Shown here piece by piece: positions 1 to 7,710 of a DNA stretch of 26,314 nucleotides. The notes beneath the pieces were generated by a model that made no database searches, was not told the origin of the DNA, and saw only the letters and a list, made by a program, of their open reading frames with translations. The stretch's first letter is position 1. Each line of letters opens with the position of its first letter. The translations under genes and the position numbers were made by a program. Origin of the DNA: a virus. The stretch is from positions 1 to 26,314 of the IMG/VR virus record IMGVR_UViG_3300028607_002693; one strand, given 5' to 3'.

Positions 1-123
1 TCTTCTTCTCGTAGTAATTATTCACCTTCACGAAGTTCAACAAGGAGTAGTTATAGTCCTTCAAAATCTTCTTCAAGAAGTAGTGGTGGAAGTAGATCAA
101 GTTCAGTCAGACGACATAATTAA
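1..123 (+). CDS. 3' end of a protein with a Ser/Arg-rich tail (5' end outside window)
   Basis: The frame starting at base 1 is open for 40 codons and stops at TAA 121-123. The peptide is almost entirely Ser, Arg, Gly, Pro and Tyr, with SSSRS and SYSPS repeats, and ends VRRHN. This is a low-complexity, basic, probably disordered C-terminus. The catalytic or structural part lies upstream of the window, so no function can be given. A structural or membrane-associated protein of the phage is possible but unsupported. Confidence 0.6.
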   Translation, partial: SSSRSNYSPSRSSTRSSYSPSKSSSRSSGGSRSSSVRRHN

Positions 124-210
124 TTTACAAGAAATATTATAAAATAATATGCGAGAGATTAGGATACCTAAAGAAAAGTTCGTATATTGACGCATATAAT
201 ATAAAGACAA

Positions 211-465
211 ATGGATATAAAAACACCCTTTCCTCAAAGTAGGAAACTAACAAAACCTGATGGAACAATAGCTTATGTGTGGGATGGTAAACTTCATAAT
301 TGGGAAGGTCCAGCCTTAATTCCAGAAGGAAACACAAAAAAATCAGAATATTATTTATATGGCATTCAAAAAACCAAGGATGAATGGCAAGAAACAGTTT
401 CCCAACGTACTGGTTTACCTTGGTTTAAACAACCTGCTCCTAAAGGACAAAATCACAGACATTAA
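211..465 (+). CDS. Small conserved-looking phage protein, MORN-like GxxHxxxGPA motif
   Basis: This is an 84-residue protein whose ATG follows an A-rich leader with no clear Shine-Dalgarno. The centre reads W-D-G-K-L-H-N-W-E-G-P-A-L-I, then a Y-Y-L-Y-G-I segment and a Trp-containing helix. The G-x-x-H-x-x-x-G-P-A layout recalls the short MORN-like repeats (GxxHRxxGPAV) that are common in large phages, where the function is unknown. It is compact, has no signal peptide or membrane segment, and lies between the partial upstream gene and the P-loop protein. I do not recognise a specific family and infer no function. Confidence 0.7.
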   Translation: MDIKTPFPQSRKLTKPDGTIAYVWDGKLHNWEGPALIPEGNTKKSEYYLYGIQKTKDEWQETVSQRTGLPWFKQPAPKGQNHRH

Positions 466-532
466 AATCTATAAAATATTTTGGATTGCACTTACTTTAT
501 TATTATATTTAACCCAAATTAATATTATATAA

Positions 533-1072
533 ATGAAAACATATAAAATAGGTATTTGTGGTACTCAAAGTGTAGGAAAAAGTACATTAGTTAAATCACT
601 TTCCAATAACCCAAAATTTGCAAATTTCAAACTATTTACAGAAAAATCTAAAGAAATAAAAGATATAGGAGTCCCTTTAAATGTAGATTCTACTTTAATG
701 GGACAAACTATTTTCTTAAGTTACAGAGTTAAAGAATTAATGTCCCCCTATATGTTTACTGATAGGACAATTTTAGATGTTATAGCTTTTACTAATTGTG
801 CTAAATCTATAAATCAACATTGTAAAGAAGAATTTGAACAATATGCTTTAAATTTTTTAGGAGAATATGATTATATATTTTACATTCCTCCTGAAGGAAT
901 ACCAATAGTAGATAATGGTATAAGGGAAGTTGATGAACATTATAGAGATTTAATTGATTTTGCAATCCTTCACTTAATAAAAAGATATTCACATAGAATT
1001 AAAAATTTCCATTCCCTACAAGGAACCACAAAAGAACGTACTGCACAAATGTTGAATATTATAGGCCTTTAA
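533..1072 (+). CDS. P-loop ATPase/kinase, NadR/AAA_28-like
   Basis: This 179-residue protein has a canonical Walker A motif, GTQSVGKST, at residues 10-18, right after a beta strand (YKIGICG). An FTDR segment follows at about 75-78, then a YDYIFYIPPEG strand and a REVDEHYRDLIDFAI stretch. This order fits the AAA_28/NadR-type kinase family, small cytoplasmic P-loop proteins that phosphorylate nucleosides or related metabolites. Phages often carry them as auxiliary metabolism or NAD-related genes. The substrate cannot be told from sequence. The short leader before the ATG contains TAATATTATATAA. The gene ends 27 nt before the next start and is complete. Family assignment is fairly secure; the reaction is not. 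Confidence 0.8.
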   Translation: MKTYKIGICGTQSVGKSTLVKSLSNNPKFANFKLFTEKSKEIKDIGVPLNVDSTLMGQTIFLSYRVKELMSPYMFTDRTILDVIAFTNCAKSINQHCKEEFEQYALNFLGEYDYIFYIPPEGIPIVDNGIREVDEHYRDLIDFAILHLIKRYSHRIKNFHSLQGTTKERTAQMLNIIGL

Positions 1073-1074
1073 TA

Positions 1075-1084
1075 TATTTATAAC
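1075..1084 (+). promoter_or_regulatory. TATTTATAAC motif, candidate late promoter element
   Basis: TATTTATAAC lies 15 nt upstream of the ATG at 1100, in the gap after the P-loop gene. The same ten bases recur before several other operon-leading genes here at similar distance. It contains the reverse complement of the T4 late -10 box TATAAATA, so its polarity differs from T4. The promoter role is inferred from recurrence. Confidence 0.45.
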
Positions 1085-1099
1085 AAAATATATTTTTTT

Positions 1100-1648
1100 A
1101 TGAAAAAATTCAATTTAACTAATTTTATCAAGGAACAAATCATCTCCATTTTGAATGAAGATGATGGAGAATTAAATACAGACCATGTAATTTCTGCTTT
1201 TAAAAAAAATAATGTTAGTAATGATATAAAACAATTACTTTTTAGAGCCTATAAAGAAGGAGATATAAGTGCTGAGACTGTAATTAAAATTGTTAGTGGT
1301 GGGGTAGATGAAGCAACAATCGAAACTTCACCTGAAGATTTAAATAAAATAAAAGACAAAGTTGATGATGATGATACTATTAGGATAGTAAATGAAGATG
1401 AAGACGAAGATGAAGACCACAAATCAGCTGAAAAAGGGGCAAGAATAAACCACCCTAAATCTAAAAAATTAGATAATGTTATCAAAGCCTTAAATGATAC
1501 TAAAAAGGAAATGAAAACCCTTGTTAATCAATATAAAAAAGCAGAAGGAGAAGATAAACAAAAATATGTTCAACAATTAAAAGTTAAAACAAAAATAAAA
1601 AGTGAATTAGAATCATTAGTTCAGAAATTAGAAAAAGATGTTGTTTAA
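1100..1648 (+). CDS. Charged coiled-coil protein with a capsid-targeting-like leader
   Basis: This 182-residue protein is rich in Lys, Glu and Asp, with an acidic DEDEDED run near residue 100 and a Lys/Glu-rich coiled-coil-like C-terminal third. It has no membrane segment. The first 13 residues, MKKFNLTNFIKEQ, match the leader of the later cargo-like genes (MDNFDLRKYLAEG) position by position: Phe4, Asp/Asn5, Leu6, aromatic 9, Leu/Ile10 and Glu12. An (L/I)-x-E cleavage site for a gp21-type protease would fall after Glu12. A packaged head protein or prohead-core component is therefore plausible but inferred. The last codons overlap the start of the next gene at 1638. It is preceded by a TATTTATAAC motif. 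Confidence 0.75.
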   Translation: MKKFNLTNFIKEQIISILNEDDGELNTDHVISAFKKNNVSNDIKQLLFRAYKEGDISAETVIKIVSGGVDEATIETSPEDLNKIKDKVDDDDTIRIVNEDEDEDEDHKSAEKGARINHPKSKKLDNVIKALNDTKKEMKTLVNQYKKAEGEDKQKYVQQLKVKTKIKSELESLVQKLEKDVV

Positions 1649-2006
1649 TAAAGAAAGAGTTATTTATTTAATAATAATTACAGTTTTATTAGGAATTATG
1701 GGTTATATACTTTTTATTCAAACTACCCCTGACTATGTAAAAAAATATGAAAATGAAATTGAAACATTAGATAAAAAAGTTGATTCAGTATTGGGTTTAA
1801 ATAATGATTTAATTGAAAATATAAAAAGTTTAAATTACCAAATTGATAGTTTAAATATAAAAATTATATCAAAAACAGGAGAAATAATACGATTAAAAAA
1901 TAAAACAAATGAAAAAGTTATTGATGTTGATAATTTTAATGATGATGAGCTTATTAAGTTTTTCACAGAACGTTACAAAGGATTCGACAAAGATACAATT
2001 CACTAA
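1638..2006 (+). CDS. N-terminally anchored coiled-coil protein, i-spanin-like
   Basis: This 122-residue protein has a single hydrophobic segment at about residues 8-27 (YLIIITVLLGIMGYILFI), then a long heptad-rich stretch up to about residue 95. Such a layout, an inner-membrane anchor with a periplasmic coiled coil, is that of Rz-type i-spanins, which help fuse the membranes at the end of lysis. It overlaps the previous gene by 11 nt. Its last 98 nt overlap the following gene in another frame, as Rz and Rz1 often do. Sequence homology to known spanins is not visible, so the call rests on topology and gene overlap. A general membrane-anchored structural protein is the alternative. Confidence 0.65.
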   Translation: MLFNKERVIYLIIITVLLGIMGYILFIQTTPDYVKKYENEIETLDKKVDSVLGLNNDLIENIKSLNYQIDSLNIKIISKTGEIIRLKNKTNEKVIDVDNFNDDELIKFFTERYKGFDKDTIH

Positions 2007-2322
2007 ATTTATAGTACGTTTAATAATAAAAGATCTTATTACAGGGGATGGTGCTAAGGAAGAAGTAGGACTTTTAACTCATAAAGTAAGTTTATTAGAA
2101 AACAAATCTACACTTCAAAATAATACTATTGAAGATTTAAATTCCCAAATAATAAATTATCTAACTGCTTTTAGATTTAAAGAACAACAATTGAATTTAT
2201 CCCAAACTTTGAGTAAAAAATTAGAAACTGATTTGAAAAAAGAAAAAAGAAAATCTAATATTTACAAATTAGGTGGGGGATCAATCTTATTAGTTTTAGG
2301 AGTAATAATTTTATCCAATTAA
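1909..2322 (+). CDS. Exported coiled-coil protein with C-terminal membrane segment, spanin-like partner
   Basis: This 137-residue protein starts inside the preceding gene in a different frame (98-nt overlap). It begins with a signal peptide: MKK, a long hydrophobic Leu/Ile/Met core, then SLLSFSQN, where cleavage next to SFSQ is typical of Bacteroidetes secretory proteins. A coiled coil of about 80 residues follows, then a C-terminal hydrophobic segment (LGGGSILLVLGVIIL). There is no lipobox Cys, so it is not a classical Rz1 lipoprotein; a u-spanin-like or two-anchor arrangement is possible. The pair with the 1638 gene suggests a joint envelope job, probably lysis. That role is inferred. Confidence 0.65.
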   Translation: MKKLLMLIILMMMSLLSFSQNVTKDSTKIQFTKFIVRLIIKDLITGDGAKEEVGLLTHKVSLLENKSTLQNNTIEDLNSQIINYLTAFRFKEQQLNLSQTLSKKLETDLKKEKRKSNIYKLGGGSILLVLGVIILSN

Positions 2323-2323
2323 T

Positions 2324-2452
2324 ATGGTTGGAATATATAAAATAACAAACTCAAAAAGTGAGATTATTAATTTAAATACATCCCTAACTACAATAAGTAA
2401 TTCTTTAAGAAAATTTTATAAAACTTCTAAATGTAACTTTATATATGAGTAA
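2324..2452 (+). pseudogene. GIY-YIG-like stub (42 codons), possible homing-endonuclease remnant
   Basis: An ATG one base after the preceding stop opens a 42-codon frame beginning MVGIYKITNS. This is the classic first strand (GIY) of GIY-YIG endonucleases. The YIG half and the catalytic Arg and Glu are missing; instead a short Asn/Ser/Thr-rich tail runs into GAG-TAA. The stop lies inside ATGAGTAA, which holds the start codon of the terminase gene. A similar stub ends the same way before the gene at 6152. It may be a decayed seg-like endonuclease or a small genuine leader ORF coupled to terminase. Confidence 0.4.
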
Positions 2453-4028
2453 TAATGTTGATTTCAAACAAATAATTAGACAAGAATATATTAAATGTTG
2501 TTCTAGTCCTGTTCATTTTATGCGTAAATATTGTTATATACAACATCCCGAGAGAGGTCGTATATTATTTAATTTATACCCTTTCCAAGAAAAAATATTA
2601 AAATTATTTAATAAGCAAGACCTTTTAATAAATAAAGGAAGACAATTAGGAATTAGTACTTTAGTAGCGGCCTATTCTCTTTGGTTTATGTTATTTTTCC
2701 CTGATAAAAATATATTATGTATCGCCACTAAACAAAGTACCGCTAAAAATTTAGTTACTAAGGTAAAATTTATGTATGAAAACCTTCCTTCTTGGTTAAA
2801 AGTAGGATTTGAAGAAAAAAATAAATTAACTTTAAGATTAAAAAATGGTTCACAAATAATAGCTACTGCTGCTACTGATGATGCCGGTAGATCTGAATCT
2901 GTATCTTTACTAATAATTGATGAAGCAGCTTTTATTTCAAATATTGATAAGATTTGGCCTTCAGCTCAATCTACCCTTGCTACTGGAGGTAAATCAATAG
3001 TACTTTCAACTCCTTATGGTAGAGGAAATTGGTTTCATAAAATGTGGGTTGATGCTGAATTACAAGAAAATGAATTTATGCCTATTAAACTTCCTTGGTA
3101 CATCCACCCTGAAAGAGATCAAAAATGGAGAGATAGAGAAAATATTAGATTAAAATCAAAAAGAATAGCAGCACAAGAAAATGATTGTAATTTTTCAACT
3201 TCTGGAGAAGGGGTTTTTCATCCTGATTCTTTATTATACTATGAAAAAAATATGGTTAAAGAACCTTTATACAAAAGAGGGGCAGATCAAAGATTATGGA
3301 TTTGGGAAGACCCTGATTATACTAAAGATTATATGGTTGTAGCAGACCCTTCAAGAGGAGATGATAAAGACTTTTCAGCCTTCCATGTTATAGATGTTGT
3401 AAAAAATAAACAAGTTGGGGAATTTAAAGGTAAAATTAGTACAACTGATTTTGGAAATTTATTAGTTGGGGTAGCAACAGAATATAATAATGCTTTATTA
3501 GTTATTGAAAACTCTAATGTAGGGTGGGCTGTTGTACAAGTTGCAATAGATAGAGATTACCATAATTTATACCATTCCCCTAAAGGAAACAGTAATGCAA
3601 CACGTCATGATAAATTTTATGACAAATGGGTAAATTCAGGAAATATGGTGGCTGGATTCACTACTTCTTCTAAAACAAGGCCTATGATGATAGGTAAATT
3701 AGTGGAATATGTTAGTGAAAAAAATTTAATTATTCAATCAATCCGAACCTTAAATGAGATGGGAGTTTTTATTTGGAAAGGGGGTAGACCTGAATCAACA
3801 AAAGGATTTAACGATGATTTAGTAATATCTTTAGGAATAGCAATGTACATAAGAGATACAGCTCTTAAATTTAGACAAAGAGGAATTGAAATGACTAAAG
3901 CTGTTATTAATAATATGAGAGTAAATAGAACTTCTTATGCTGGGGCTTATAGACCCACAAAAGTAGATAACCCTTATATTATGAAACATAGTAAAGGAAA
4001 AGAAGACATCAGTTGGCTTTTAAAGTGA
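2445..4028 (+). CDS. 17: Terminase large subunit (gp17-like packaging ATPase-nuclease)
   Basis: This 527-residue protein is the motor that packages DNA into the prohead through the portal and cuts the concatemer. The adenine-binding/Q region (LYPFQEKIL) at about 44-52 precedes a Walker A of variant form, NKGRQLGIST (63-72), in which the usual Gly-Lys-Thr is Gly-Ile-Ser and the basic residue is K64 or R66. Walker B is LLIIDEA with D159 and E160. The C-terminal RNase H-like nuclease has its acidic triad in MVVADPSRGDD (D301), LLVIENSN (E355) and GFNDDLVIS (D457/D458). Length and order fit T4-like gp17, which is usually about 550-610 residues. The portal gene follows directly; the start overlaps the GIY-YIG-like stub by 8 nt. 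Confidence 0.95.
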   Translation: MSNNVDFKQIIRQEYIKCCSSPVHFMRKYCYIQHPERGRILFNLYPFQEKILKLFNKQDLLINKGRQLGISTLVAAYSLWFMLFFPDKNILCIATKQSTAKNLVTKVKFMYENLPSWLKVGFEEKNKLTLRLKNGSQIIATAATDDAGRSESVSLLIIDEAAFISNIDKIWPSAQSTLATGGKSIVLSTPYGRGNWFHKMWVDAELQENEFMPIKLPWYIHPERDQKWRDRENIRLKSKRIAAQENDCNFSTSGEGVFHPDSLLYYEKNMVKEPLYKRGADQRLWIWEDPDYTKDYMVVADPSRGDDKDFSAFHVIDVVKNKQVGEFKGKISTTDFGNLLVGVATEYNNALLVIENSNVGWAVVQVAIDRDYHNLYHSPKGNSNATRHDKFYDKWVNSGNMVAGFTTSSKTRPMMIGKLVEYVSEKNLIIQSIRTLNEMGVFIWKGGRPESTKGFNDDLVISLGIAMYIRDTALKFRQRGIEMTKAVINNMRVNRTSYAGAYRPTKVDNPYIMKHSKGKEDISWLLK

Positions 4029-4081
4029 TTCTATATATTTATATATAAAAATTATATAGGAAATAGAAATAAATTTAATAA

Positions 4082-4091
4082 TATTTATAAG
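4082..4091 (+). promoter_or_regulatory. TATTTATAAG motif, candidate late promoter element
   Basis: This one-base variant of the recurrent TATTTATAAC motif ends 14 nt before the portal ATG at 4106. A related TATTTATATA lies at 4036-4045 in the same 77-nt gap. The promoter role is inferred from recurrence and spacing. Confidence 0.4.
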
Positions 4092-4105
4092 TATAAAATT
4101 GGAAA

Positions 4106-6001
4106 ATGGTAAATAAAAGCATATTTAGTAGATTAAAAAGATTATTCTCTAATGACATTATAATAAGAAATGTTGGAAGAAATAGGATTAGAACTATTGA
4201 TATTAATTCTATTCAAAGAAGTGGGAAAATTGCAACCAACTCAATGGATGATAGGTTTAATAGAATTTTTGCTACAGGTTCACCTACATCTCTTTATGGA
4301 AAACAATTTAATTTAAATTATCAATATTTAAGACCTCAATTGTATTCAGAATATGATACAATGGACCAAGATGCAATTATAGCAACAGCATTAGATATTG
4401 TAGCAGATGAATCTACATTAAAAAATGATTTAGGAGAAACATTACAAATACGAAGCTCAAACAAAGATATCCAAGATAAATTATACAATTTATTTTATGA
4501 TATTTTAAATATTGAATTCAATTTATGGTCTTGGGTTCGTCAAATGTGTAAATTTGGGGATTTTTTCTTAAAATTAGAAATAGCCGAAAAATTTGGAGTA
4601 TATAATATAATACCTTATACAGCCTTTCATATAGAAAGACAAGAAGGATATGATAAAGACAATCCAGCAGATGTAAGATTTAGATTTGACCCTGATGGAA
4701 ATATAAGTACAGGATATGCTCGTGGTTATGTTTCTCCTAAAGATAGTAAAACGGGAACATTTTTTGATAATTATGAAATGGCTCACTTTAGATTAATATC
4801 TGATGTAAATTACCTTCCTTATGGAAGATCATACATAGAACCTGCTCGTAAATTATTTAAACAATATTCTCTTATGGAAGACGCGATGCTTATCCATAGA
4901 ATAACTAGAGCCCCTGAAAAAAGAATATTTTATATAAATGTAGGAGCAATTCCACCAAATGAAGTTGACGCTTTTATGGAAAAAACTATTAGTAATATGA
5001 AGCGTACTCCTCATCAAGACCCTGAAACAGGAGATTATAACTTAAAGTATAATATTCAAAATTTATTAGAAGATTTTTATATTCCCCAAAGAGGTAATGA
5101 TAATTCCACTAGAATAGAAACTATTAAAGGTTTAGAATACACTGGAATAGATGATGTTATATATTTAAGAGATAAATTATTTGCTGCTTTAAAAGTTCCA
5201 AAAGCTTTTATGGGGTATGATGAAAACCTTGAAGGTAAAGCCACACTTGCAGCTCAAGATATTAGATTTGCCAGAACTATTAATAGAATTCAAAAAATTA
5301 TAATATCAGAATTAAATAAAATTGCATTTGTTCATTTAACAACTTTAGGGGTAAATGAAAATGAATTAATTAATTTTACATTAGAATTAACAACACCTTC
5401 AATTATATATGACCAAGAAAAAATTGAATTATTAAAATCAAAAGCTGAATTATCCCAAACTCTATTAGACCAAAAATTGATTCCATCAGATTGGATTTAT
5501 GATCACATTTATCACTTTAGTGAAGATGAATATGAGGAATATAGAGCTTTAGTTAGAGAAGATTCTCAACGTAATTTTAGAAATCACCAAATTCAAGAAG
5601 AAGGTAATGACCCACAAGAAACTGGTAAATCATATGGTACTCCTCATGATTTAGCATCATTATATGGAAAAGGAAGAACAGCTTCAGACCCAAGTAATGT
5701 CCCTGATGGTTATGAAGAAGAAGATTTAGGAAGACCCCAAGATACGATTACCAAAAGAAATAAACAAGAAGATAATTTTGGTAAAGATAGATTAGGAGTT
5801 GATAGAATGAAAGGCAAAGACCATAATGAAGGTGATGGCATTTTCCCAAAAACTAAAAAAGGACCATTAGCTTTAGAAGGAACTGTGAGGTCTTTTTATA
5901 AAAATAAAAAAATGTTAATTAATTATTCCAAAAAACAATTAATTTTTGAAACTAATCCTAACCAATTATCACTTTTAGATGAATCCCAATTAGAAGAATA
6001 A
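4106..6001 (+). CDS. 20: Portal vertex protein (gp20-like)
   Basis: This 631-residue protein forms the dodecameric ring at one capsid vertex through which the terminase threads DNA and to which the neck attaches. The region YSEYDTMDQDAIIATALDIV, followed by ADEST, at about residues 80-105 is a strong signature of T4-family portals. So are the later FGDFFLKLE, PYGRSYIEPARK and RITRAPEKR segments and the KVPKAFMGYDENLEGKATLA segment in the crown/clip region. The last 110 residues are hydrophilic, Gly/Asp/Lys-rich (GKSYGTPHDLASLYGKGR) and probably disordered, making it longer than T4 gp20 (524 residues). It lies directly after terminase, without gp18 or gp19 between. Confidence 0.95.
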   Translation: MVNKSIFSRLKRLFSNDIIIRNVGRNRIRTIDINSIQRSGKIATNSMDDRFNRIFATGSPTSLYGKQFNLNYQYLRPQLYSEYDTMDQDAIIATALDIVADESTLKNDLGETLQIRSSNKDIQDKLYNLFYDILNIEFNLWSWVRQMCKFGDFFLKLEIAEKFGVYNIIPYTAFHIERQEGYDKDNPADVRFRFDPDGNISTGYARGYVSPKDSKTGTFFDNYEMAHFRLISDVNYLPYGRSYIEPARKLFKQYSLMEDAMLIHRITRAPEKRIFYINVGAIPPNEVDAFMEKTISNMKRTPHQDPETGDYNLKYNIQNLLEDFYIPQRGNDNSTRIETIKGLEYTGIDDVIYLRDKLFAALKVPKAFMGYDENLEGKATLAAQDIRFARTINRIQKIIISELNKIAFVHLTTLGVNENELINFTLELTTPSIIYDQEKIELLKSKAELSQTLLDQKLIPSDWIYDHIYHFSEDEYEEYRALVREDSQRNFRNHQIQEEGNDPQETGKSYGTPHDLASLYGKGRTASDPSNVPDGYEEEDLGRPQDTITKRNKQEDNFGKDRLGVDRMKGKDHNEGDGIFPKTKKGPLALEGTVRSFYKNKKMLINYSKKQLIFETNPNQLSLLDESQLEE

Positions 6002-6013
6002 AAAATTCTCCCA

Positions 6014-6023
6014 TATTTATAAC
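6014..6023 (+). promoter_or_regulatory. TATTTATAAC motif, candidate late promoter element
   Basis: An exact TATTTATAAC sits just after the portal stop and ends 13 nt before the ATG of the GIY-YIG-like stub at 6037. It may drive the block of core-like genes from 6152 on. Inferred from recurrence. Confidence 0.45.
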
Positions 6024-6036
6024 AAAATGCTTCAGA

Positions 6037-6159
6037 ATGGCACATTTATATAGACACATCAGATTAGACAAAAATCATCTCTTTTATATAGGGATAGGAA
6101 GTAATTCTAATTTCAAAAAAAACAGAGAGGAGCTAACTTTAATTATAAAAAATGAGTAA
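6037..6159 (+). pseudogene. GIY-YIG homing-endonuclease N-terminal remnant (40 codons)
   Basis: The frame from ATG 6037 reads MAHLYRHIRLDKNHLFYIGI then GSN, closely resembling the start of phage GIY-YIG endonucleases (YxYRHIRLDxNxPFYIGIG). It breaks off after about 25 recognisable residues into a Lys/Asn/Glu-rich tail and stops at GAG-TAA. The stop lies inside ATGAGTAA, which contains the start of the 6152 gene. The catalytic Arg/Glu region and the DNA-binding domain are gone, so it should be inactive. It lies between the portal and core-like genes, a usual place for homing genes in T4-like phages. Recognition of the motif is fairly good; the decay history is inferred. Confidence 0.55.
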
Positions 6160-7024
6160 AAAGTATATTATTTCCCATTCAAAATATAAGAATACAGGAA
6201 TTATTTTTGAGTTATTAGTAAGAACTATTACATCAGATACTTTGAAAGGAAAAGATTCTTATGCTATTAGTTTACTAAAAAAATATTTTGTAAAAACAGA
6301 ATTAGGCAAAGAACATAAATTATATGAGTCTTTATTAAAATGTAAACACTTACCGGAATCAAGAGCAAATATTTTTATTAATACCATATTAGAATCTTCA
6401 AAAAAATTAAATAGGAAAATTTTAAGAAAACAAAAATATAATTTAATTAAAGAAATTAAAGATAATTATAATATAGAAACCTTTTTTGGTGCAAAAATCA
6501 ATAAATATAAAGTATTAGCCTCAATTTATACTTTAATTGAAAATAAAAATACCCAAAGTTATATTGACCCAAACCAAATAATTGATAATAAAATATTTTT
6601 ATTAGAATATTTAACAAAGAAAGAAGTTAATAAGGCAGAAGTTAAGAAAGATATATTGGATGAATTTAAAGATTTAGATAAAGACTTAAGATTTCTAACC
6701 TATAAAATAATATTAGAAACATTTAATGATAGTTATCAAAATTTTAATTATAATCAAAAATTAATATTAAGGGAATATATTAATATGGTTGATTCTACCC
6801 CCAAATTAAAAAGTTTTTATAATATTAAAATAAATGATGTAAGAATTCAATTGTTAAAAGAATCTAAAAAAATAAAGAATTTAGTTACTAAAATTAAAAT
6901 AAATGAAATTTGTAAATTATTAGTAGAATTAAAAAGTAATTGTAAATTTAGTAATGATAATTTAGTAGACTTGTTACAATACTATGAATTGTTAGAAGAA
7001 GTAAAAAATGCCAACAAAGTTTAA
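6152..7024 (+). CDS. Conserved-looking phage protein in the prohead-core gene position
   Basis: This 290-residue protein is mostly helical and Lys/Asn/Ile/Leu-rich. It starts MSKKYIISHSKYKNTGIIFE and has no signal peptide or membrane segment. The KYKNTGIIFELLVRTI stretch is a feature I associate with uncharacterised proteins next to gp20 in marine T4-like phages. In T4 the genes between portal (20) and protease (21) are 67 and 68, both prohead-core proteins, so a core or assembly role is likely by position only. It overlaps the GIY-YIG stub by 8 nt and the next gene by 17 nt, which suggests translational coupling. No catalytic motif is visible. Confidence 0.75.
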   Translation: MSKKYIISHSKYKNTGIIFELLVRTITSDTLKGKDSYAISLLKKYFVKTELGKEHKLYESLLKCKHLPESRANIFINTILESSKKLNRKILRKQKYNLIKEIKDNYNIETFFGAKINKYKVLASIYTLIENKNTQSYIDPNQIIDNKIFLLEYLTKKEVNKAEVKKDILDEFKDLDKDLRFLTYKIILETFNDSYQNFNYNQKLILREYINMVDSTPKLKSFYNIKINDVRIQLLKESKKIKNLVTKIKINEICKLLVELKSNCKFSNDNLVDLLQYYELLEEVKNANKV

Positions 7025-7436
7025 ATATAAAATAAAAGAAGAAAAATTTAACGTAGGAGATGTTGAAAAAAGTAGAGGTGTTAAAAGTACAGTTACTTAT
7101 GTAGACCCCATAACGGGAACAATTTCTTGGGATATAGAAAATATTCCTGCTATAGATTCAGTATTTAAAGAATTTGAAGAATTAAGAAGATTTATTGATG
7201 TTTTAGACCGTGGAATTGATGATGTTGAAATTTCATTAATTTCTAAACAAGTAATTAAATTATTTAACCAATATAGAACACATATTAGAAAAAATTATCC
7301 TGAATTTTATAAAAAAACAAAAACTAATGAACAAGATATAGAAGAAACATCTACATCAGGGGGGGCGGGTTCATATTTAACTCCAAAAGCATTTAAAAAA
7401 AATAAATACCAATATAAATTACCAGGTAAAAAATAA
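7008..7436 (+). CDS. Small phage protein of the portal-protease block, GGAGSYLTPKAF tail
   Basis: This 142-residue protein begins inside the previous gene (17-nt overlap). An N-terminal beta-rich part (STVTYVDPITGTISWDIE) is followed by a helical part (FKEFEELRRFIDVLDRGI) and a flexible basic tail with TSGGAGSYLTPKAFKK. The tail recalls a conserved end of small hypothetical proteins in marine myoviruses, whose function is not known. The 1-nt gap to the next gene and the chain of overlaps argue for one operon with the 6152, 7438 and 7685 genes. A prohead-core role is possible by position; no direct evidence is visible. Confidence 0.75.
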   Translation: MPTKFKYKIKEEKFNVGDVEKSRGVKSTVTYVDPITGTISWDIENIPAIDSVFKEFEELRRFIDVLDRGIDDVEISLISKQVIKLFNQYRTHIRKNYPEFYKKTKTNEQDIEETSTSGGAGSYLTPKAFKKNKYQYKLPGKK

Positions 7437-7437
7437 T

Positions 7438-7710
7438 ATGTATAAGTATAAATTAAGTGAAGAAGTTAGTCGTGTTGAAAACTTTCAACAAGGTAGAATA
7501 TCTTCCTTTGATAATTTAGAAAAACAATTAATTGGTATAAAAAAAGCATTAAGAATAGCAAAGAATGAAACTATAAAATATTATAATGAAAATCCCCAAA
7601 CATATGAAGTTGTATATGGAACAGATTTAATTCAAGACTATTTTAAAGACATAAAAACATTATTAAGACAAGAAAATAAAACATATGAAAACTCTACAAG
7701 AACAATTTAA
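7438..7710 (+). CDS. Small helical protein of unknown function
   Basis: This 90-residue, Lys/Glu/Asn/Tyr-rich protein is predicted mostly helical by eye (EKQLIGIKKALRIAKNETIK). It has no membrane segment or cysteine and no motif I recognise. It starts one base after the stop of the 7008 gene and its last 26 nt overlap the start of the 7685 gene in another frame. This tight coupling places it in the same assembly operon. Confidence 0.65.
   Translation: MYKYKLSEEVSRVENFQQGRISSFDNLEKQLIGIKKALRIAKNETIKYYNENPQTYEVVYGTDLIQDYFKDIKTLLRQENKTYENSTRTI

Noticed and set aside
1249-1485. Minus-strand Ser-rich open frame
   Set aside because: It is the antisense of the acidic DEDEDED region of the 1100 gene, with no start signal of its own.
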